Assembly (NCBI GenBank): GCA_028821405.1
Contig: JAPPGK010000030.1
Span: 1 to 64,000 of the forward strand
Length of the DNA stretch: 64,000 bases
Direction of reading: 5' to 3'
DNA from: Gammaproteobacteria bacterium
Lineage (GTDB): Bacteria; Pseudomonadota; Gammaproteobacteria; Pseudomonadales; Azotimanducaceae
The notes beneath the pieces are model-generated. The model was not told the origin of the DNA, ran no database searches, and was given only the letters and a program-made list of their open reading frames with translations. The translations under genes and the position numbers were made by a program. Below are positions 19,452-28,304 of the stretch, piece by piece. How positions within the stretch are numbered: position 1 is the first letter of the stretch; each line of letters begins with the position of its first letter.

Positions 19452-20627
19452 ATGTCGGATGCCAGCGATCCCGAGTCGCGAAAACCCAAGCGTCGCTGGG
19501 CAGGGACCACGCAGGTCGTCGTGGTGATCGCGTTGGTCCTGCTCGCCCTGCTGTACGCCCGGGCGCCGGACAACAACACCGCCGAGTTGCAAATCGGGGC
19601 CGCCGAGAGTCCCAAGCCGCTGGTCAACGTCTTCCATCCCCTCGCCGGCGCCAACCTGCTGACTGTCGCCGCGACCGGTTCCGTCGACGTCCGCAATCGC
19701 GTCGCGCTAACACCCCAGGTGACCGGCCGGGTCGTGTCCATCTCGGCGTCGCTGCGCGTCGGCGGCACGTTTGCCGCCGGTGAACAACTGCTGGTCATCG
19801 ATCGGCGCGACTTCCAACTCGCCGCCGAGGCGGCCGAGGCCGACGTCGCCACCGCGGAATCGGACCTCAGACTCGAACAGGCGAAGAGCGACGCCGCCCG
19901 GGCCAACTACGACCTGTTGCATCCGGACGAGGAAGTGCCCGCGCTGGTCGCCCGGGTGCCGCAGATCGCCCAGGCCGAAGCGCGGCTCGCCGCCGCCCGC
20001 GCCCGTCAGCGCGTGGCCGCACTCGATCTGGAAAGGACCGTGTTTTCGCTGCCCTTCGACGGCACCGTGACCCGGACGGGCGCGGAAGTCGGCCAACTGC
20101 TGACCCGCGGGCAATCCTTCGGGGAAGTCTTCGCCGACGACGCCATCGAAGTCGTCGCGCCCGTTTCCGCCGACGACCTGAAGCGCCTGGACCCGGCCGT
20201 CGGCCGCCGGGCCCGGATAAGCGATCCGTACCGCACTTTCGATGCAGTCGTTGCAAAGGTATCCGCCGAACTCGACACCCGTTCGCGGTTCGCGACCCTC
20301 TATCTCAAGGTGACCGGCGAACCGCCGCTGCCCGGTACCTTCGTCGACGTCGAGATCGAGGGCCCCGTGTTCGCCGATACCTTCCTGCTCCCGGATGCGG
20401 CGGAGCAGGCCAATGATCGCGTCTGGATCGTCGCGGGCGGCGAACTGCGTGCCGTCACGACCCCCACCATGGGCCGCACCACCAACGGCTGGATCACGCC
20501 CGCCTTCGATCCGGCGGACGGCGTGGTACTCGGTGCGGTACCCGGTGCCCAAGAGGGGCAGGCTGTGCAGGTCGCCAACGCCGAACGCCAGGGGGCGAAC
20601 GCCGGGCCACGTGCCGAAAGGCCATGA
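19452..20627 (+). CDS. RND efflux periplasmic adaptor (membrane fusion) protein
   Basis: N-terminal TM; VALTPQVTGRVVSISASLRVGGTFAAGEQLLVID; barrel-sandwich hybrid and coiled-coil; coupled to RND permease. Confidence 0.9.
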   Translation: MSDASDPESRKPKRRWAGTTQVVVVIALVLLALLYARAPDNNTAELQIGAAESPKPLVNVFHPLAGANLLTVAATGSVDVRNRVALTPQVTGRVVSISASLRVGGTFAAGEQLLVIDRRDFQLAAEAAEADVATAESDLRLEQAKSDAARANYDLLHPDEEVPALVARVPQIAQAEARLAAARARQRVAALDLERTVFSLPFDGTVTRTGAEVGQLLTRGQSFGEVFADDAIEVVAPVSADDLKRLDPAVGRRARISDPYRTFDAVVAKVSAELDTRSRFATLYLKVTGEPPLPGTFVDVEIEGPVFADTFLLPDAAEQANDRVWIVAGGELRAVTTPTMGRTTNGWITPAFDPADGVVLGAVPGAQEGQAVQVANAERQGANAGPRAERP

Positions 20628-23600
20628 GCGACGCAGCGGCGCCGCCAGCGGTTCCCCCCACCCTCCCCGACCGGGGGTTCGTGCAGTACTTCGCCAACAA
20701 TCCGGTCGCCGCCAACCTCATCATGACGCTCATGCTGGTGGGCGGCCTGCTTGCGGGAATGCGCTTGACCGCGCAGATCTTCCCCACCGTCGCGCCGGGA
20801 ATCGTCCTCGTCACCGTTGCCTATCCGGGCGCAACCCCCACCGAAGTGGAGGAAGGCATCACGCGCCGCGTGGAAGAGGCGGTGTCCGGCATCGACGGCG
20901 TCGACCGGGTCACCTCCAAGGCCGCCGAAAACGTCGGCACCGTCACCATCGAGCTGAAGGACTTCGTCGATCCCAAGAAGGTCCGGGACGACGTGGAGGC
21001 GGCGGTGGACCGACTGGCCGACTTTCCACCGGAAGAAGCCGAGCAGGCCGAGGTGGTCGCCGCCGAGACCGTCAGCGACGTGATGACCCTGGTGGTCTCC
21101 TCCGAGCTATCCGAGGCGGAACTGCGCCTTGGCGCCGAGGACCTCGAGGAAGCGCTCCTCTCGCTGCCCGCGGTTTCGCTGGTGTCCCTGTCCGGCGCCC
21201 GGGACTACGAGATCGCCATCGAGGTCCGGGAGCAGGATCTCCGGCGCTTTGGGCTGACCATCGATCGGGTGGCCGCCGCCATTCGCCGCTCGTCGCTCAA
21301 CCTGTCCTCCGGCGAGCTGCGCACCGATGCGGGCGACGTGCTCTTGCGCACCAACCTAAAACGCGAGCGCGGCGAGGAATTCGAGGACATCGTCCTGCGC
21401 GCGAGTCCAGACGGGACCATCCTGCGCCTGGGCGACGTCGCCACGGTACGCGACGGCTTCGCCGACGTGGATCTCCTAAACGAGTACAACGGCCGGCAGA
21501 GCGTCTTCGTACGGGTCCAGAAGTCCGAAGCCGAGGACGTCCTGGTGATCGCGGACGCGATCAAGGATCTGCTCTCGACCTACCAACCGCCGCCGGGCAT
21601 CGACGTCGCGATCTGGGAGGATCAGACGGACATCCTCGCGGCACGCCTGAGTCTCCTGGTGCGCAACGGCGTGCTGGGGTTCGCCCTGGTGTTCCTGTTC
21701 CTCGTGGTCATGCTCGACCTGCGACTCGCCATGTGGGTCGCCATGGGCGTTCCCATTTCCTTCCTCGGCGCATTCCTCCTGTTCGACTTCCTCGCCGTCA
21801 ACATCAACATGGTGTCCCTGTTCGCGCTCATCATGGTGCTCGGCATCGTGGTGGACGACGCCGTGGTGGTGGGCGAGAACATCGTCGCCGAACAGGAAGC
21901 CGGCCGCCTCGTGGGCCCGGCAGCGGCGGTCGCGGGTGCACACGGCGTCCAGGGGCCCGTGCTGATCGGCGTGCTGACCACCATGGCCGCGTTCGCGCCG
22001 CTGATGTTCGTCACCGGCGTGTTCGGGCAGATCCTCGGGGAGGTCGCCGTCGTCGTGATCACCGTGCTGACGATGTCGCTCATCGAGGTCTTCTACATCC
22101 TCCCCGCGCACCTGTCACACGGCGGTCCCTGGAGTCGCTGGCCGCTCGACGCCTTCCAGGCTTGGGTCGCCCGGGGGGTGCGGCGGTTCCGGGACGACAC
22201 CCTCGTCCCCGCAGTGGCCGCCGCGGTGCGACACCGCTACCTGACGCTGCTCGGCGGCGTGGCGCTGATGGCCGTCGCCGCGGCGATGGTCGGCACCGGG
22301 ATCGTGCGGTTCAACTTCATGCCGAACCTGGAACCGGACCTGATCACCGCCGATGTGCAGTTCCCGGTCGGCACGCCCTTCGAGGTCACCCGCACCGCCG
22401 CCGAGCACATCGCGCGGGCGGCCCATGCCACCAACGCCGAGATCGACGAGTCGCCCTTCCGCGCCGTCAGTGTCACCGTGGGCGGACGGGCCCGCGACTC
22501 CACCGGCCCCATGGCCGTCGGCGGCATGGACATCGCGAGCAACTTCGCCATGGTGCAGGTCCAACTCAAGATCTCCCGCACCCAATCGGCCCAGCAACTC
22601 GAACGGCTCTGGCGGGCCAAGGTGGGCGAGGTCGCCGGTGCCGAGCGGCTGTCGTTCTCGTCGGCGTTCTTCTCCGACGAGGTATCCATCGAGTACGAAC
22701 TCGCGCACCCGGACGACGATGTCCTCATCGAAGCCGTGGAGGAAATGAAGCGCGGCTATCGCGGCATTCCCGGCATGGTCGAAGTCGACGACACGGCCAA
22801 CGAAGGCAAACGCCAGTACGACATCGAACTCACCGCCGCCGGCGAGGCCGCCGGTCTGTCGCCGGCCGATATCGCGCGCCAACTCCGGGGCGCGTTCTGG
22901 GGCAACGAGGTGCAGCGCATCCAGCGAGGCCGCCAGGAGATCAAGGTCATGGTCAAGAACCCGGAGGATCAGCGCCGCAGCACGCGCGACCTCTACAACG
23001 TCCGCATCCGCCTGGCCGACGGGACCGAGGCACCGCTGTCGGCCGTGGCGGAGTTGGCGGAGTCCCGGGACTTCTCCTCCATCGACCGGGTCGACGGACT
23101 GCGGGTGGTCAAGGTGCGCGGCCGGGTTGATACGAACGTCATCACCACCAGCCAAGCCGACGCGATCGTCCGGGACGAGTTGATGCCGTCACTGCGCGAA
23201 GCCTATCCGGGTCTCGCGGTCATCCAGTCGGGGTTCGGACGAGAGCAGGCCCAGGACATGGCGGCGCTGGGCGACCTCGCCATCGTCGCGCTGCTGGTGA
23301 TCTTCGTCCTGCTCGCCTCCAAGCTCCGGAGCTACTCCGAGCCGCTCATCATCCTCGCCGGGGTGCCGCTCGGCGCTTCGGGTGCCGTCATCGGCCACTT
23401 CATTCTGGGCTACGACCTGTCGTTCATCTCGATGTTCGGCATGGTCGCGTTGAGCGGCGTGGTGGTGAACGACTCGCTGGTCATGATCGACCGCTACAAC
23501 AAGATCCGCCTGGCGTCGGGATTGGCGCCCGCCGAGGCCATCGTGGAAGCCGTCCGGCACCGTTTCCGGGCGATCTTCCTGACCACCGCGACCACCGCGC

Positions 23601-23791
23601 TGGGCCTCACACCGATGCTCTTCGAGACCGACACCCAGGCACAGTTCCTGATCCCCATGGCCGTCAGCCTCGCCACCGGAATCCTTTTCGCGAGCGTGAT
23701 GATCCTGTTCGTGGTGCCGGCGCTGACGATGATCGTGGCGGGACGGGAAGGGAAGCGCCCGGTAGTGATCTCAGCCAAGGCGACATCATAG
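20624..23791 (+). CDS. RND efflux transporter permease (AcrB/MdtB family)
   Basis: FANNPVAANLIMTLMLVGGL; YPGATPTEVEEGI; IMVLGIVVDDAVVVGENI; 1055 aa with two transmembrane blocks. Confidence 0.95.
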   Translation: MSDAAAPPAVPPTLPDRGFVQYFANNPVAANLIMTLMLVGGLLAGMRLTAQIFPTVAPGIVLVTVAYPGATPTEVEEGITRRVEEAVSGIDGVDRVTSKAAENVGTVTIELKDFVDPKKVRDDVEAAVDRLADFPPEEAEQAEVVAAETVSDVMTLVVSSELSEAELRLGAEDLEEALLSLPAVSLVSLSGARDYEIAIEVREQDLRRFGLTIDRVAAAIRRSSLNLSSGELRTDAGDVLLRTNLKRERGEEFEDIVLRASPDGTILRLGDVATVRDGFADVDLLNEYNGRQSVFVRVQKSEAEDVLVIADAIKDLLSTYQPPPGIDVAIWEDQTDILAARLSLLVRNGVLGFALVFLFLVVMLDLRLAMWVAMGVPISFLGAFLLFDFLAVNINMVSLFALIMVLGIVVDDAVVVGENIVAEQEAGRLVGPAAAVAGAHGVQGPVLIGVLTTMAAFAPLMFVTGVFGQILGEVAVVVITVLTMSLIEVFYILPAHLSHGGPWSRWPLDAFQAWVARGVRRFRDDTLVPAVAAAVRHRYLTLLGGVALMAVAAAMVGTGIVRFNFMPNLEPDLITADVQFPVGTPFEVTRTAAEHIARAAHATNAEIDESPFRAVSVTVGGRARDSTGPMAVGGMDIASNFAMVQVQLKISRTQSAQQLERLWRAKVGEVAGAERLSFSSAFFSDEVSIEYELAHPDDDVLIEAVEEMKRGYRGIPGMVEVDDTANEGKRQYDIELTAAGEAAGLSPADIARQLRGAFWGNEVQRIQRGRQEIKVMVKNPEDQRRSTRDLYNVRIRLADGTEAPLSAVAELAESRDFSSIDRVDGLRVVKVRGRVDTNVITTSQADAIVRDELMPSLREAYPGLAVIQSGFGREQAQDMAALGDLAIVALLVIFVLLASKLRSYSEPLIILAGVPLGASGAVIGHFILGYDLSFISMFGMVALSGVVVNDSLVMIDRYNKIRLASGLAPAEAIVEAVRHRFRAIFLTTATTALGLTPMLFETDTQAQFLIPMAVSLATGILFASVMILFVVPALTMIVAGREGKRPVVISAKATS

Positions 23792-23914
23792 GTTGCGACT
23801 CGGCCACGTAGGCACCCCGGCCGACGACACGCTCGGACTCCAGCTCCATTGCGTCGAACAACGCCAATGGCATATTATTTCCAATAATCAACGAAAAACC
23901 GTTGAGATTGCAAA

Positions 23915-25138
23915 ATGATCCACGAATTCACGGTATCCAACTTCCTCTCCGTTGGAGAAGAGGCGGTCATCGATCTACGCATTCGGGGGACGGCACCCGA
24001 CCTCAACTCCTTCCGGCACAGCGGCGCGAAACCTTCGTTACGCCTTCCCACCGCGATCGTGCTCATGGGACCGAACGGATCGGGCAAGACGACGATGTTG
24101 ACGGCATTGGTCAGGGCTCTTCAAATTGCGTCCGCGCGCTTGGGCGACAGCACGGCTATCGAGTCGGTAATCCCTTTCATGTCGGCGAAAACCCGGCGGA
24201 TTCCAACCCGGTTCTGTCTCGTGACGGAGGAAGACTGGCTTGCCCCCGGCGATGCTCCGCAAGTGTTTCGGTACATCGTGGAGATCGATCACGGGGTCAG
24301 ATCAGTCGATGGGTTCGAAAGTCTTGCCGACCGATCCGTTTCGGTACGATCCGAGAAACTGTTTCACTTTCCAAGGGGTCGTCCCCGGAGGCTCCTCGAC
24401 CGGGGTTCGGCTTCAACGTCGATCTATACCGCACCCGAATTCGGGTTGCGAGCCCAGGATGATCGGCTCAAGGCCGTGCGCCCCGATTCCTCGGCCATCT
24501 CTACCCTCAACGAACTCAACGTTGAGCTTGCGGGCAGAATAGCCGAGAGGTTTCGAAGCTACCTCCATTCAACCAACCTTGACCCAAGGGGAAGCCTCAA
24601 TGAGGCCGTGTTGGGTAGCATGTCCGAAGTTGCTCCCGAGTTGATCCGTCGTGTCGGCAGAGATATCCATTGCGCCGACCTTGGGATTCGGGGTATGGAG
24701 CTACGGGACGGCAACACCGGACGGACCTTCTGGTTCGAACACGAGGGTGTCGATGCCCCCATACCACTAGGTCTTGAGTCGCACGGTACCCAAAGGCTCT
24801 TACAACTGCTTCCTCAGATCGGGTTGGCCCTAGACACCGCCGGACTCGCCGTTTTCGACGAAGTCGACGCCGACCTCCACGTTGACCTCGCCAACGAGTT
24901 GATCGGTTGGTTCCGATCTCGCGTACGCAATCCGAAGGGTGCCCAATTGTTCCTGACGACCCATAACGTTGGCCTACTCGATGACTGCGAGAAGGAGGAA
25001 CTGTTCATCGTCGAAAAGGACTCTTCCGGCAGCACGCAGATACATGGTGCCCAGGACGTCGAGGGACTGCGGCGGGACGCCCGTCTGTACCCCAAGTATC
25101 GTGCAGGTGCGATTGGCGGCATCCCCAGCTTGGGCTGA
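23915..25138 (+). CDS. AAA ATPase, RloA/AbiL-like candidate defence ATPase
   Basis: Walker A GPNGSGKTT; signature-like LESHGTQRLLQLLP; Walker B LAVFDEVDADLH; QLFLTTHN. Confidence 0.8.
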   Translation: MIHEFTVSNFLSVGEEAVIDLRIRGTAPDLNSFRHSGAKPSLRLPTAIVLMGPNGSGKTTMLTALVRALQIASARLGDSTAIESVIPFMSAKTRRIPTRFCLVTEEDWLAPGDAPQVFRYIVEIDHGVRSVDGFESLADRSVSVRSEKLFHFPRGRPRRLLDRGSASTSIYTAPEFGLRAQDDRLKAVRPDSSAISTLNELNVELAGRIAERFRSYLHSTNLDPRGSLNEAVLGSMSEVAPELIRRVGRDIHCADLGIRGMELRDGNTGRTFWFEHEGVDAPIPLGLESHGTQRLLQLLPQIGLALDTAGLAVFDEVDADLHVDLANELIGWFRSRVRNPKGAQLFLTTHNVGLLDDCEKEELFIVEKDSSGSTQIHGAQDVEGLRRDARLYPKYRAGAIGGIPSLG

Positions 25139-25141
25139 ACC

Positions 25142-25720
25142 ATGCCTCGCGGTCTGAGGACACGTCGCGGTCGGATTTTCCCGCGTAGACGCGTAGTTTT
25201 CGTTGGCGGAGAGGGTCCGAGCGAGAGGGCATTCGCGCGCTTCCTCCAGCAATGCTGCACCGAAGTGGCGCTCAACGTTCATTTGAGATCCTGGGAGGGA
25301 AGCGGCGGCGACTCCCTTTCCGTCGTACGCGACATGAGTCGATATCTGAAACGCCAGCAGTTCGCCGCCGAAGTCGAAACGAAGGTGGTCCTACTCGATG
25401 AAGACCGTATCGACGAGGATTATCGAAATGGTCGTGACGCACGAGCATACGCACGCCAGTCTGGGATTGGGATCGTGCTCCAAACTCCAAATCTGGAGGG
25501 CGTTCTACTCAGACTACATCCGAACAACGAGCAGCGGGTGGTCTCTGCCCACGAAGCCGAACGCGAGCTCAAGCGAATCTGGCCAAGTTACAGGAAGCCA
25601 CCCAGTTCAACTCAGTTGAGCAGTCGGTTTTCGCTCGCCGATCTACGGCGGGCCGCCAAGCACGATCCCGAGTTGCGACAACTGCTCACCACAATCGGAT
25701 TGATCCGAGTTGACCGCTAG
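25142..25720 (+). CDS. RloB-like (TOPRIM-like) protein
   Basis: VVFVGGEGPSERAFARFL and KVVLLDEDRIDEDYR motifs; 3 bp after the AAA ATPase. Confidence 0.65.
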   Translation: MPRGLRTRRGRIFPRRRVVFVGGEGPSERAFARFLQQCCTEVALNVHLRSWEGSGGDSLSVVRDMSRYLKRQQFAAEVETKVVLLDEDRIDEDYRNGRDARAYARQSGIGIVLQTPNLEGVLLRLHPNNEQRVVSAHEAERELKRIWPSYRKPPSSTQLSSRFSLADLRRAAKHDPELRQLLTTIGLIRVDR

Positions 25721-26475
25721 AAATGCGAGACGCCGCCGTCGATGGCGATGGTGTCGCCGGTGTGGTAGCTGCTCTCGTCGCTGGCGAAGTACACGGCGAT
25801 ACCCTTGAAGTCCTCCGGCTGGCCCCAGCGGCGCTGGGGAATGCGCTTGATGACCCGGGTCTGGAACGCCTCCGTCTGGAATGCCCGCTCGGTCATCGCC
25901 GTTTCGATCCAACCCGGGATGATGGCGTTGGCGCGGATGCCGTAGCGTGCCTGTCCCACGGCCAGCGACTGGATCAATGCGATCACGCCCGCCTTGGTGG
26001 CGGAGTAGTGCTCGCTGCCGGCCGCGCCGAAGCGCGCGGTGCCGCTGCTGGTTACCACCAACGACCCGCCCCGGCCGGACTTGCGCATGTGCTTGACGGT
26101 TTCGCGGAAGGTGAACATGACGCCGTCCATGTTGACCTTGAAGACCCGGTGCCAGTCCTCGATGGTCATGGCGTCGAACTGACCCCCGCCGCCGCCGACC
26201 CCCGCATTGGCGAAGCACGAATCCACGTTGCCGAAGATGGCCAGGGTCTCCGCGAAGGCATCCACCACCTGGGCCTCGTCGCTGACATCGCAGCGCAGTG
26301 CCGCCACGCGGCCCCCGTGTTGCGCGAGCGTCTCCTTCGCCGCCGCGTTCTTGTCTTCGTTGGTGCCCCAGATGCACACGCCGGCACCGTGCTCCGCCAG
26401 GCCTTCAGCGAAACCCAGGCCGATACCGCCGTTGCCGCCCGTCACGAGCGCTACTTTTCCCGTCAAGTCGAACAT
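25717..26475 (-). CDS. SDR family oxidoreductase
   Basis: VTGGNGGIGLGFAEGLAEHG; YSATKAG; NAIIPGWIETAMT. Confidence 0.93.
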   Translation of the reverse strand: MFDLTGKVALVTGGNGGIGLGFAEGLAEHGAGVCIWGTNEDKNAAAKETLAQHGGRVAALRCDVSDEAQVVDAFAETLAIFGNVDSCFANAGVGGGGGQFDAMTIEDWHRVFKVNMDGVMFTFRETVKHMRKSGRGGSLVVTSSGTARFGAAGSEHYSATKAGVIALIQSLAVGQARYGIRANAIIPGWIETAMTERAFQTEAFQTRVIKRIPQRRWGQPEDFKGIAVYFASDESSYHTGDTIAIDGGVSHF

Positions 26476-26571
26476 TACTGCCTCCGATCATCGAGCGCGA
26501 AGAATAACCCACGCGGGCGGTGGCGCGTTGGGCCGGCGCCCGTGGGGACGTCCGCTCCCCACGCAGCGTGC

Positions 26572-26650
26572 TGGACGAACCGCAGGGACACCCAACTGGA
26601 CGAACCGCAGGGACAGTGACGGGCGCGTGGACGAACCGCCGGGGCGGACC
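26572..26650. repeat. Short tandem repeat (three units of ~20 bp)
   Basis: ctggacgaaccgcagggaca twice, then gtggacgaaccgccgggg. Confidence 0.7.
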
Positions 26651-26729
26651 TTGCAGTCGCCCGGACTCGCAACGCAGCGTAGGACCGGGACCGGACAAGC
26701 CCGTCCACTACGTGTCGAAGGACATGGCG

Positions 26730-28304
26730 TTATCGCGGTCGATCGAAGGCGACGCGGAAGCCCAGCGTCGGGGAGCGGTGGTTCGGTGCGACGTGGTTCC
26801 TGAAATCCATGCGCGCGGTCTCGCCGATCGGCAACAGGTAGTTGCCGCCCTTGACGACCACCGAATAGCGACCGGATGCCCCGGACACGCTGCGCGTCCA
26901 CTCCGAGACGTTGCCGCCCATGGCGAGCAAGCCCTCGGGGGTGGCGTCGTGGTCGTCCCCCCTCACCACCCGCGGCTCTCGTGCAACATGATCGGCGGGC
27001 ACCGAGTTGACCCACGCCCGCCATTCGTTGCCCCAGGGATAGATGCGCCGGCCCTGTCCCGAGGCGGCGCCTTCCCACTCCTGGGCCGTCGGCAACCGCC
27101 CCCCTGCCCAGGATGCGAAGGCGTAGGCCGACCACCAGTCCACGTTGACCACCGGCAGGTCCGGTTCGTGCATCTGCGCCTCCCAATCCTGAGGCCGGTG
27201 CCGGTGGCCGCGCGGCTGGTTCGCCTCCGCGTGCAACCCCAAGGCGACGAACGGATCGCGCAGGAACGCGTCGTACTCGCGGCGGGTGATCTCGGTGGTC
27301 GTGAGATGGACCTCCACCGCCCCTCGGCCATCCTCCGCGAACAGGCGCCCGATCAGCGACAGGCGGTCGCGCGGGATGTGCGCCAACAGTCCCGGCACCC
27401 GGGCATCTTCGGGGATGCCGATGCCGTATTCGCCGACCGCCAGCACCGCCGTGTCGGTCTCGGTACGCCAAGGCGTGGCGGCGGGTGCCGACTCGTACAC
27501 GCAACGGAACCCCAGGTAGGGCGAGCGATAGTTCGCCGGCGCCCGGCGGTTGAGGACACCCAAGCTGTAGAGATCCCGCGGCGCGTTGTAGCCGTTGCCG
27601 CCCATGACCAGCGCGGTGGGCGGCACGCCTGCGCCCGCGGCCCACTCCGAGACGTTGTGGCCCAACTCGGCCACGCCCTGCGGCGTATCCGTCTCGGGAT
27701 GGCCGGCACAGGGCCTGGTCGCATTCAGCAGCGGATCGAGATAGGGCCACGGCGCCGGGTTGAAATCCTCCCCCCAAGGGTAGCGCCGTCCTTCGCGGCC
27801 CACCGCCGCAGCCGTCCATTCGTCGCCGCTGGGCAACCGGCCGCCGGCAGCGGCGCAATACGCCCAGGCGTCGTAGAACGTCAGCCCGTTGGCCGGCGCG
27901 TCCAGACGGCCGCTCACCACGTGATCGCGGGTGTCCGTACTGTATTGCCACCCGGGCGGCTCACCCGGTGCCCCGATGTCGAGCCCGGACTGGAACGGCA
28001 GCCATTGCAGGAACCGGTAGAAGTCGCCCTGGCGTACCTCGCAGCGGTCGAACCAGAGTGGGCGGCGGATCGCCACGCGCCGCGAACCGGCCGCGAAGAC
28101 ATGGTCGAAGGATCGGATGTAGGCGAAATGGTCGAGATGGCCGAGCAGAACCTCGTCGAGGCGCGTGCCGGGCGAGTCCGCACGGGCGGACGCCTCGAAC
28201 CGGACACCCACCGTGTCGAAGTCCCTGACCAGCGGTCGCAGCTTGACCACCGCGGCGGCCACGCACACCGCAGCCAGCACCAGGACGACCCGACGACCCG
28301 TCAC
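26730..28304 (-). CDS. TM-anchored protein with two SUMF1/FGE-sulfatase-fold domains
   Basis: FYDAWAYCAAAGGRLPSGDEWTAAAVGREGRRYPWGEDF and YAFASWAGGRLPTAQEWEGAASGQGRRIYPWGNEW; GG..GFR endings; GTG start overlaps upstream stop by 4 bp. Confidence 0.85.
   Translation of the reverse strand: MTGRRVVLVLAAVCVAAAVVKLRPLVRDFDTVGVRFEASARADSPGTRLDEVLLGHLDHFAYIRSFDHVFAAGSRRVAIRRPLWFDRCEVRQGDFYRFLQWLPFQSGLDIGAPGEPPGWQYSTDTRDHVVSGRLDAPANGLTFYDAWAYCAAAGGRLPSGDEWTAAAVGREGRRYPWGEDFNPAPWPYLDPLLNATRPCAGHPETDTPQGVAELGHNVSEWAAGAGVPPTALVMGGNGYNAPRDLYSLGVLNRRAPANYRSPYLGFRCVYESAPAATPWRTETDTAVLAVGEYGIGIPEDARVPGLLAHIPRDRLSLIGRLFAEDGRGAVEVHLTTTEITRREYDAFLRDPFVALGLHAEANQPRGHRHRPQDWEAQMHEPDLPVVNVDWWSAYAFASWAGGRLPTAQEWEGAASGQGRRIYPWGNEWRAWVNSVPADHVAREPRVVRGDDHDATPEGLLAMGGNVSEWTRSVSGASGRYSVVVKGGNYLLPIGETARMDFRNHVAPNHRSPTLGFRVAFDRPR

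Noticed and set aside
20395-23130. 911-aa plus-strand ORF
   Set aside because: Out-of-frame overlap of the RND permease; Arg/Gly/His-rich shadow translation.
19452-23791. Complete tripartite efflux system
   Set aside because: Only adaptor and permease are present; no TolC-like gene is visible in the window.
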